Source: Shewanella amazonensis SB2B
Lineage (GTDB): Bacteria > Pseudomonadota > Gammaproteobacteria > Enterobacterales > Shewanellaceae
Reading direction: 5' to 3'
Assembly (NCBI RefSeq): GCF_000015245.1
Contig: NC_008700.1
Location: forward strand, 2,920,001 to 2,984,000
DNA length: 64,000 nt
Translations under genes and position numbers: made by a program
Notes under the pieces: model-generated
Told to the model about the DNA's origin: nothing
What the model saw: the letters and a program-made list of their open reading frames with translations, nothing else
The model's database searches: none
Part shown: positions 8,425 through 15,380 of the stretch, in pieces
Position numbering within the stretch: the stretch's first letter is position 1
Layout: the number at the start of each line of letters is the position of its first letter

Positions 8425-8664
8425 GTGGCCAAAAAACCGGAAAATTTGAGTTTTGAAGCGTCTTTGGCAGAGCTGGAACGCATAGTCACCGAATTGGAAC
8501 AAGGTGAGGTCTCATTAGATGATGCCCTGAAACAATTCGAGCGGGGTATTGGACTGGTGCGAGCCAGTCAGGCCAAGCTGGAACAGGCCCAACAAAAAGT
8601 GGCCATCTTGCTGACTCAGGCCCCGGATGCCCCACTCGACGACTTTTTACCCGAGGGAGAATAA
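8425..8664 (+). CDS. xseB: Exodeoxyribonuclease VII small subunit
   Basis: XseB is the small subunit of exonuclease VII, which degrades single-stranded DNA; several copies bind one XseA. The 79-residue helical protein shows the family core FEASLAELERIVTELEQGEVSLDDALKQFERG (quoted here as FEASLAELE, EQGEVSLDDAL and FERG). I chose the GTG at 8425 because AGGAAG lies seven bases before it and the family starts at this point. The gene heads xseB-ispA-dxs, the same order as in E. coli. Its TAA overlaps the ispA ATG by one base. Confidence 0.93.
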   Translation: MAKKPENLSFEASLAELERIVTELEQGEVSLDDALKQFERGIGLVRASQAKLEQAQQKVAILLTQAPDAPLDDFLPEGE

Positions 8665-9545
8665 TGCTCAAACTTGCCCTCGCCGACTGTCAGTCCCGGG
8701 TCGACGCTGTCCTTGCCGCACATATAGATGCATTGCCTCAAACCGCCCCCGCGTTGAAGGCCGCCATGCGCCATGGTGCCCTGATTGGCGGTAAACGTAT
8801 ACGCCCCTTCCTTGTATACGCCGTGGGTGAATTGCTCGGGGTAGATAAGGCCAAGCTGGACCGACTCGCCGCCGCCGTTGAATGTGTTCATGCCTATTCC
8901 CTTATCCATGATGATTTGCCCGCCATGGATGACGACAACCTGCGCCGTGGCAAGCCTACGGTACACATTGCCTTCGATGAAGCCACGGCAATACTCGCCG
9001 GTGATGCGTTGCAAACACTGGCCTTTGAAATCATCAGTGAATCCGATGCAGGCCTCGCCCCAAAAGCGCAGGTCGCCATGATTGCGGCCCTGGCAAGGGC
9101 ATCGGGATATCTGGGTATGTGTGGCGGGCAGGCACTGGATCTTGCTGGTGAAGGCAAGAGCATCAGCCTCGATGAACTGACCCGGCTGCACAACCTGAAA
9201 ACCGGCGCCCTTATTCGTGCTGCCGTGGAGCTTGCGCTGATTGCCGCCGATGCCTCCGATGCCGACACGGCGGCACTTCGTGCCTATGCCGATGCCATTG
9301 GTCTTGCGTTTCAGGTTCAGGACGACATCCTGGATATCACGGCTACCACCGAAGAAATCGGTAAGCCGCAGGGTTCTGATCTGGATGCCAACAAGAGCAC
9401 GTATCCTAAGTTGTTGGGACTCGATGGCGCCCGGCAAACTGCCGATGCACTGGTAGCCGACGCACTATCAGCGCTGGCCAAAATGCCATACAATAGTCAG
9501 CTACTTGCAGACTTCGCCCGTTATATCGTCGCGCGACGAGTATAA
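8664..9545 (+). CDS. ispA: Farnesyl diphosphate synthase
   Basis: IspA condenses dimethylallyl and geranyl diphosphate with isopentenyl diphosphate to make C15 farnesyl diphosphate. Of 293 residues, the first Asp-rich motif is DDLPAMDDDNLRRG (near 84) and the second is QDDILD (near 220). The upstream GGKRIRPFL loop binds isopentenyl diphosphate. It feeds quinone, undecaprenyl and haem-side-chain synthesis. It starts inside the xseB stop codon and is followed 19 bases later by dxs, so the three genes form an operon that places two isoprenoid steps together. Confidence 0.95.
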   Translation: MLKLALADCQSRVDAVLAAHIDALPQTAPALKAAMRHGALIGGKRIRPFLVYAVGELLGVDKAKLDRLAAAVECVHAYSLIHDDLPAMDDDNLRRGKPTVHIAFDEATAILAGDALQTLAFEIISESDAGLAPKAQVAMIAALARASGYLGMCGGQALDLAGEGKSISLDELTRLHNLKTGALIRAAVELALIAADASDADTAALRAYADAIGLAFQVQDDILDITATTEEIGKPQGSDLDANKSTYPKLLGLDGARQTADALVADALSALAKMPYNSQLLADFARYIVARRV

Positions 9546-9564
9546 GAAAGAAAAGAATCTCGCT

Positions 9565-11433
9565 ATGAGTTTGGACATTTCGAATTATCCATTGCTTGCC
9601 CTGGCGAGCACCCCGGAAGAGCTGCGCCAGCTGCCTCAGTCGGCATTGAAACAGCTTTCAGATGAACTCAGGCAGTTTTTGCTGACCTCAGTGGGCATCT
9701 CCAGCGGCCATTTCGCCTCTGGCCTCGGCACGGTCGAACTGACCGTTGCGCTGCATTATGTGTACAACACCCCCTTTGACCGTCTGATTTGGGACGTGGG
9801 CCATCAGGCCTATCCCCATAAAATTCTCACCGGCCGCCGTGACAAGATGCACACCATTCGCCAAAAGAATGGCCTGCACCCTTTCCCCTGGCGCGAAGAG
9901 AGTCAATACGACACCTTCAGCGTGGGCCATTCCAGTACCTCGATTTCTGCCGCCCTTGGCATGGCAGTGACCGCCGAAAAGGAAGCCCTGGGCCGCAAAG
10001 TGGTTGCCGTGATAGGTGATGGTGCCATTACCGGTGGTATGGCCTTCGAGGCCCTCAACCATGCGGGTGACCTGCACAAAGACATGTTAGTGGTGCTCAA
10101 TGACAATGAGATGTCTATCTCTGAAAACGTCGGTGCACTCAATAACCATCTGGCCAAACTCATGTCCGGCCGCCTCTACACCACCATTCGCGAAGGTGGC
10201 AAGAAGGTACTCAAGGGCATGCCTGTGATTAAGGAAATGGCCAAGCGTACCGAAGAGCACCTCAAGGGTATGGTAGTACCTGGCACCCTGTTCGAAGAGC
10301 TTGGCTTTAACTACATAGGCCCCATCGATGGCCATGATGTTAATGGGCTGGTGGAAACCCTGAGTAACATGCGTGATCTCAAGGGCCCGCAGTTCCTGCA
10401 CATCATGACTAAAAAGGGCAAGGGGTACGAACCCGCCGAGAAAGATCCTATCGGTTGGCACGCTGTACCCAAGTTCGACCCAACCCAGTTCCGTAAACCG
10501 GCGACCAAGCCTGGTTTACCCACCTTCTCGCAAGTTTTCGGCAAGTGGCTGTGCGATATCGCCGCCAAAGACGAAAAAGTGCTCGCCATTACCCCGGCCA
10601 TGCGCGAAGGCTCAGGCATGGTGGAATTCTCCCAGCGCTTTCCACAACAATACTTTGATGCGGCCATCGCAGAGCAGCATGCCGTGACATTGGGCGCCGG
10701 TTTCGCCTGTGAAGGCTACAAAGCCGTAGTGGCCATCTATTCCAGCTTCCTGCAGCGCGGCTACGACCAGCTTATCCACGATGTGGCGTTGCAACGACTG
10801 CCAGTGCTCTTTGCCATCGACCGCGGTGGTATTGTCGGTGCCGATGGTGCCACCCACCAGGGCGCATTCGACTTAAGCTACATGCGCTGCATTCCCAATA
10901 TGGTGATTATGGCGCCAAGCGATGAAAACGAATGCCGCCAGATGTTCTACACCGGTTACTGCTACAACGAAGGCCCGAGCGCCGTGCGTTATCCAAGGGG
11001 CAGCGCCACAGGTGCCGAGCAGATTGAAGAGATGACTGCCCTGCCCATCGGCAAAGGGGTAATGCGTCGTCAGGGGCAGAAGATTGCCATTCTGAACTTT
11101 GGCACCACACTGGCCGCCGCCTTGACGGCAGCAGAGTCACTCAATGCCACAGTGGCCGATATGCGCTTCGTTAAGCCGCTGGATGAAGCCTTGCTGCTGG
11201 AGCTTGCTGCCAGCCACGATGTACTGGTGACTGTGGAAGAAAACGCCATTATGGGTGGCGCAGGCTCTGGTGTGCTTGAGTTCCTTGCAAGCAAGAACCG
11301 CCTGAAGCCCCTGCTGCAAATCGGCATACCCGATGAATTTATCAAGCACGGTGGCCCGGAAGAGATCCTGAGCGAGCTGGGTCTGGATGCGGCCGGTATT
11401 GAGGGGCAAATCCGCGCCTTTATTGAGCGCTGA
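9565..11433 (+). CDS. dxs: 1-Deoxy-D-xylulose-5-phosphate synthase
   Basis: Dxs is the thiamine-diphosphate enzyme that joins pyruvate and glyceraldehyde 3-phosphate in the first step of the MEP isoprenoid pathway. The 622-residue length is standard. Visible motifs include the substrate-side VGHQAYPHKILTGRRD, the cofactor motif GDGAITGGMAFEALN (near 152), the catalytic Glu region AEQHAVTLGAGFA (near 370), and the C-terminal transketolase-like domain. The start at 9565 has only a weak purine-rich upstream site; the longer frame would overlap ispA. The gene ends at a strong terminator facing grpE. Confidence 0.97.
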   Translation: MSLDISNYPLLALASTPEELRQLPQSALKQLSDELRQFLLTSVGISSGHFASGLGTVELTVALHYVYNTPFDRLIWDVGHQAYPHKILTGRRDKMHTIRQKNGLHPFPWREESQYDTFSVGHSSTSISAALGMAVTAEKEALGRKVVAVIGDGAITGGMAFEALNHAGDLHKDMLVVLNDNEMSISENVGALNNHLAKLMSGRLYTTIREGGKKVLKGMPVIKEMAKRTEEHLKGMVVPGTLFEELGFNYIGPIDGHDVNGLVETLSNMRDLKGPQFLHIMTKKGKGYEPAEKDPIGWHAVPKFDPTQFRKPATKPGLPTFSQVFGKWLCDIAAKDEKVLAITPAMREGSGMVEFSQRFPQQYFDAAIAEQHAVTLGAGFACEGYKAVVAIYSSFLQRGYDQLIHDVALQRLPVLFAIDRGGIVGADGATHQGAFDLSYMRCIPNMVIMAPSDENECRQMFYTGYCYNEGPSAVRYPRGSATGAEQIEEMTALPIGKGVMRRQGQKIAILNFGTTLAAALTAAESLNATVADMRFVKPLDEALLLELAASHDVLVTVEENAIMGGAGSGVLEFLASKNRLKPLLQIGIPDEFIKHGGPEEILSELGLDAAGIEGQIRAFIER

Positions 11434-11449
11434 TATTAAGCCGCAATCA

Positions 11450-11477
11450 AAAAAGGACTGCACAGGCAGTCCTTTTT
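11450..11477. terminator. Bidirectional terminator between dxs and grpE
   Basis: Twelve-bp perfect stem (11450-11461 with 11466-11477), ACAG loop, and A and T tracts on the two flanks. It serves the convergent dxs and grpE. Confidence 0.88.
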
Positions 11478-11493
11478 GCTATCTGACAGCTTA

Positions 11494-12096
11494 TCAGGCC
11501 TGGGTGTCTACACCGCCGCCCTGGGATACCATCACCATGGCAGGACGCAACAAACGGCCATTGAGCTCATAGCCCTTTTGCAGAACCACCATCACATGAT
11601 TGGCGGGCACCTCGGGATTTGGCTGCATGCCAATGGCCTGGTGCTGCTCTGGGTTAAAGGGCTGGCCCATAGGGTCCACCACTTTCACGCCAAACTTTTC
11701 CACGGCATTGACCAAGGTCTTCATGGTCAGAGACACGCCTTCGTACATGGCCTTGGTGGCTTCGTCTTCGGCGTTGGTGCCTGCCAGTGCGCGCTCCATG
11801 TTATCCAGGACCGGCAACAGCTCGTTGGCAAATTTTTCGAGGGCAAACTTGTTGGCCTTTTCCACATCCATGGCGGCGCGGCGACGGATGTTATCCACTT
11901 CAGCGGCGGCACGGACAACAGAGTCCTTTTGCTCTTCCACCTTGGCCTCGGCAGCGGCCAGAGCCTGCTCCAACTCCTCGATACGGAAGTTTGCCTGGGT
12001 CAGCTCATCTACCAGCGCCGCCTCATCAGTGACGACTTCGGTGTCCTGTACCTGTTCCAGGGGCTCTTGTTGGGGGTTGGTCGATTCGTTGCTCAT
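11494..12096 (-). CDS. grpE: Nucleotide exchange factor GrpE
   Basis: GrpE releases ADP from DnaK and so resets the Hsp70 chaperone cycle. The 200-residue protein has an acidic N-terminus, a long dimerising coiled coil (about 30-100, rich in Glu/Ala/Leu, containing [16 protein letters not shown]), and a C-terminal beta domain with NPEQHQAIG and [18 protein letters not shown], the GrpE signature. dnaK and dnaJ are not in this window. A sigma-32-type promoter sits 47-75 bases upstream, which fits a heat-shock gene. Confidence 0.96.
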
Positions 12097-12142
12097 CTCT
12101 ACTCCAAGCTAAAAATGCTTTGTTTCTGCATACACAGGGCAT

Positions 12143-12171
12143 ATTATGGGGATCAATTCTGGCGTTTCAAG
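12143..12171 (-). promoter_or_regulatory. Sigma-32 heat-shock promoter for grpE
   Basis: On the minus strand, CTTGAAA (12165-12171) is followed by 13 bases and then CCCCATAAT (12143-12151). This matches the E. coli RpoH consensus CTTGAAA-N(11-16)-CCCCAT at every core base. Confidence 0.85.
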
Positions 12172-12196
12172 GCCTTGAAGGCGCAGTTTCCGCGAT

Positions 12197-13075
12197 ATGA
12201 CATCCCAATTCCACACCATCGGCCTGATCGGCAAACCCCACCACAACGGTACCAACCTGACGCTCAAGCGTTTACATCACTGGCTCGGCAGTCAGGGATA
12301 TGAGGTGCTTGTGGAAGAAAGGGTCGCCGGTGAGCTGGGTGCCAAGGTCGAAGCGGTCGATTTATTGGCCATAGGCAATCGCTGTGATTTGGCCATTGTG
12401 GTGGGTGGCGATGGCAATATGCTGGGCGCTGCCCGGGTGCTGGCCCGCTTCGATGTGGGCGTGATCGGGGTTAACCGCGGCAATCTGGGATTTCTGACCG
12501 ACCTGCCACCCGATGGCTTTGAAGAAAGCCTGGCGGCCGTGCTCGATGGCGAGTTTATCACCGAGCACAGATTTCTGCTTGAAGCGGAAGTACACCGCCA
12601 TGGCACCATGAAAGCCAGTAACACCGCCGTCAACGAGGCCGTACTGCACCCGGGCAAAATTGCCCACATGATTGAGTACGAAGTCTATATCGACAATCAG
12701 TTTATGTACTCTCAGCGTGCCGACGGCATGATAGTCTCTACCCCCACAGGCTCTACGGCCTACTCGCTGTCAGCGGGCGGCGCCATCTTGACTCCCAACC
12801 TTCAGGCGCTGATTTTGGTGCCCATGTTCCCCCATACCCTCTCCTGCCGCCCGATAGTGGTGGACGCTAATTCCACCATCAAACTGGTGGTCTCACCGGA
12901 AAATGGTGAGAACCTGGAAGTGAGCTGCGATGGTCACGTCACCCTGGCTGTCTTGCCCGGGGATGAAATTTTTATTCGCCAAAGCAGTGAACGCCTGCGC
13001 CTGATCCATCCCAAAAACTACAATTACTTCCACGTACTGAGAAACAAACTGGGTTGGGGCAGCAAACTTTTCTGA
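12197..13075 (+). CDS. nadK: NAD kinase
   Basis: NadK phosphorylates NAD to NADP with ATP. The 292-residue protein matches the family length. It contains the GGDGNMLGAARVL motif (near 73) with its catalytic Asp, the NxGxLGFL-type loop (NRGNLGFLTDL), and the second motif TPTGSTAYSLSAGG (near 178), followed by the MFPHTLSCRPIVV segment. It is divergent from grpE with about 100 bases between the starts, so part of its promoter must overlap the heat-shock promoter. The Shine-Dalgarno signal is poor. Placement next to grpE is common in gammaproteobacteria. Confidence 0.96.
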   Translation: MTSQFHTIGLIGKPHHNGTNLTLKRLHHWLGSQGYEVLVEERVAGELGAKVEAVDLLAIGNRCDLAIVVGGDGNMLGAARVLARFDVGVIGVNRGNLGFLTDLPPDGFEESLAAVLDGEFITEHRFLLEAEVHRHGTMKASNTAVNEAVLHPGKIAHMIEYEVYIDNQFMYSQRADGMIVSTPTGSTAYSLSAGGAILTPNLQALILVPMFPHTLSCRPIVVDANSTIKLVVSPENGENLEVSCDGHVTLAVLPGDEIFIRQSSERLRLIHPKNYNYFHVLRNKLGWGSKLF

Positions 13076-13096
13076 TTATCCCCTGAAATAAAACCA

Positions 13097-13122
13097 GTTG
13101 AGTTTCAAAACCGAAACTCAAC
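13097..13122 (+). terminator. Probable terminator of nadK
   Basis: Perfect 10-bp hairpin (13097-13106 with 13113-13122), six-base loop, followed by AAGACTTTTA. The T-tract is imperfect, so efficiency is uncertain. Confidence 0.5.
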
Positions 13123-13647
13123 AAGACTTTTACCAGTACAGTCCAACCCTGTAGCTGTGGCAACGCTCAACCACGCGTCGAATTTGAAGCGAAAAAATAA
13201 CAATCAATATCAGTAAATTAACATCACACTCCCGTTTAAAATCAATTGGTCTTACCAAATTTTGTGATGAAGCACTCATTAGCAACAGCTGATTGATGAC
13301 GAGTTAAACTACAAGGCTGAAATAATAGGATCAGATTTTTCCGTTTATGCCATCATAGCGGGCTTTTTTGCACATAAATAAATAGAACCACAGGTTCTTA
13401 TTACCTAATGCGATAAAGGATGCCAAAACAAAGCCGACAGAGATCACATTCCAGCCAAAAGGCGACTGGAGCGAACTCCCAATGCCTGATATTGCTCAGG
13501 GGTTTATTGTTACCAATGATCTGTATCAAGTTTTTGATCGGCCAAACAACGTTTATTTAGCCATGCAAATCGCCGCGCAAAACAATAATCAGGGCGATGG
13601 GTCGACAGCGATGTCGGCAAAAACACGCAACCAAAGAAGAGGCAATC
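13123..13647. other. Long lldP upstream region
   Basis: About 525 non-coding bases precede lldP. The region holds the GntR-type operator at 13244-13260, an inverted repeat AGAACC-ACA-GGTTCT at 13384-13398, and no convincing gene. A forward open frame starting at 13482 runs into lldP in another frame and lacks family similarity. The length suggests a long leader or several regulator sites. Confidence 0.5.
13244..13260. promoter_or_regulatory. GntR/FadR-subfamily operator (LldR/PdhR-like)
   Basis: AATTGGT-CTT-ACCAAAT is an inverted repeat with 6 of 7 arm positions paired. It fits the TGGT-N3-ACCA consensus of FadR-subfamily GntR regulators such as LldR and PdhR, which respond to lactate or pyruvate. 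It lies about 390 bases before the lldP start, so it may mark the promoter of a long leader. The regulator gene is not in this window. Confidence 0.6.
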
Positions 13648-15291
13648 ATGACATTCGTTCAACTTCTCGCCAGCTTGTCGCCTGTGATCAGCGTTATGCT
13701 GTTCCTGGTGCTGCTCAGGCTCCCTGCATCCAAGGCCATGCCCATTTCGGCGGTGGTCACGGCGCTCGCCGCCATTCTGGTCTGGCAAATGGATACCCAA
13801 ATGCTGGCCGCTTCCGTGGTGGAGGGCCTGCTGTCTGCCCTGACGCCACTGTCCATCATCTTCGGGGCAGTGTTCCTGCTGAACACCCTCAAGTATTCCG
13901 GTGCCATGGATACCATCCGCGCCGGTTTTACCAATATCAGTGCTGATGCACGGGTGCAGGTCATCATCATCTGCTGGCTGTTCGGCGCCTTTATTGAAGG
14001 TTCGGCTGGCTTTGGTACGCCGGCCGCCATTGGCGCGCCCTTGTTGGTACTGCTGGGCATTCCACCTGTGGCCGCAGCGGTGGTGGCACTCATTGCCGAC
14101 TCCGCCAGTGTGTCTTTCGGTGCCATCGGCTTGCCAGTGCTCTTTGGTATGGAGCAAGGCCTGATTGAAGGCGGTACCAGCATGGCGGCAGCTCAGATAG
14201 CCGAACATGGTGGCCATTTCAGCGACTATGCCCGCTATATCGCCATGCACATGATTAGCATCGACCTTATTACAGGAACCCTGATCCCACTGGTCATGGT
14301 CACTGTCCTGACCGGTTTCTTCGGCCGTAAGAAGTCCTTTGCCGAAGGCCTCGCCATCTGGAAATTTGCCATCTTTGCCGGCCTTGCCTTTACTGTGCCT
14401 GCGTGGATCATCAACTTTATCGCCGGTCCCGAGTTTCCTTCGGTAATCGGTGCCCTGCTTGGTATGGCGATGGTCATCCCGGTTGCCCGCAAAGGCTGGC
14501 TGCTGCCCAAAACCTCCTGGCACGATTTCGAAGAATCCACCGAGAACGGTAACGATGTACCCCATACCGAGGTACGTTTCAGCCAGCTGGCTGCCTGGAC
14601 ACCTTACCTGGTGATGGCCGCTCTGCTGGTTGCCAGCCGCACCATAGCGCCCCTCAAAGCCTGGCTTGGCGGCTTTAACATCAGCTGGACTCACTTGTTG
14701 GGCACAGATCTGAAGGCCAGCTTTGCTACCCTTTATGCACCGGGCGCCTTCTTTGTGCTGGTGTGTCTGCTGGGTTTTGTGCTGTTCAAAATGCGCTCTG
14801 ATGCCATGCGCAACTCCGTGACTGTGTCACTCAAGTCCATGATCCCAACAGTGATTTCTCTTGGTGCCTCTGTGCCCATGGTGAAAATCTTCCTGAACTC
14901 AGGCGCCAATGAGGCGGGACTCGCCTCCATGCCTGTAGCGCTGGCCGATATGCTCGCGGGCTCCATGGGCGCCGTATGGAACTGGATGGCGCCAGTGGTC
15001 GGTATCTTCGGAGCCTTCCTGTCCGGCAGCGCCACCTTCTCCAACATGATGTTCTCTGGCCTGCAGTACAGCGTGGCCGACAACATTGGCGCCAACCATG
15101 CGTTGACCCTGGCGCTGCAAGGCATAGGCGCCAACGCCGGTAACATGATGTGCGTCATGAACGTGGTCGCCGCCGCGACCGTGGTGGGCATGGCTGGACG
15201 TGAGTCAGAAATTATCCGCAAGACCATGCCGGTTGCGCTGGGGTATGCCCTACTTGCCGGAACCATAGCAACCCTTTGGGGCGGATTCTAA
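13648..15291 (+). CDS. lldP: Lactate permease
   Basis: LldP is the inner-membrane symporter that imports lactate with protons. The 547-residue protein is hydrophobic throughout, with about 12-14 membrane helices. It shows the family motifs GSAGFGTPAAIGAPLLVLLG (near 115) and NMMCVMNVVAAATVVG near the C-terminus. The start at 13648 is supported by AGAGG five bases upstream; the longer frame begins in the leader. It heads lldP-dld, followed by lldEFG, so the transporter and all lactate-oxidising enzymes are together. Confidence 0.95.
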   Translation: MTFVQLLASLSPVISVMLFLVLLRLPASKAMPISAVVTALAAILVWQMDTQMLAASVVEGLLSALTPLSIIFGAVFLLNTLKYSGAMDTIRAGFTNISADARVQVIIICWLFGAFIEGSAGFGTPAAIGAPLLVLLGIPPVAAAVVALIADSASVSFGAIGLPVLFGMEQGLIEGGTSMAAAQIAEHGGHFSDYARYIAMHMISIDLITGTLIPLVMVTVLTGFFGRKKSFAEGLAIWKFAIFAGLAFTVPAWIINFIAGPEFPSVIGALLGMAMVIPVARKGWLLPKTSWHDFEESTENGNDVPHTEVRFSQLAAWTPYLVMAALLVASRTIAPLKAWLGGFNISWTHLLGTDLKASFATLYAPGAFFVLVCLLGFVLFKMRSDAMRNSVTVSLKSMIPTVISLGASVPMVKIFLNSGANEAGLASMPVALADMLAGSMGAVWNWMAPVVGIFGAFLSGSATFSNMMFSGLQYSVADNIGANHALTLALQGIGANAGNMMCVMNVVAAATVVGMAGRESEIIRKTMPVALGYALLAGTIATLWGGF

Positions 15292-15380
15292 TCCCGCCGA
15301 AGCCATAAAGGGCCAGCCTGGTTTGGCTGGCCCAAAGGATTGACGACTCCAACTTGAGTCACCTGTGTAGAGAGCAAACT

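Noticed and set aside
13262..13278. CRP-like half site TGTGA beside the lldP operator
   Set aside because: Only one half (TGTGA) fits; the second half reads ACTCA, far from TCACA.
13510..14694. 394-codon reverse open frame under lldP
   Set aside because: Shadow of lldP; the protein is rich in Gly, His and Asp with no domain.
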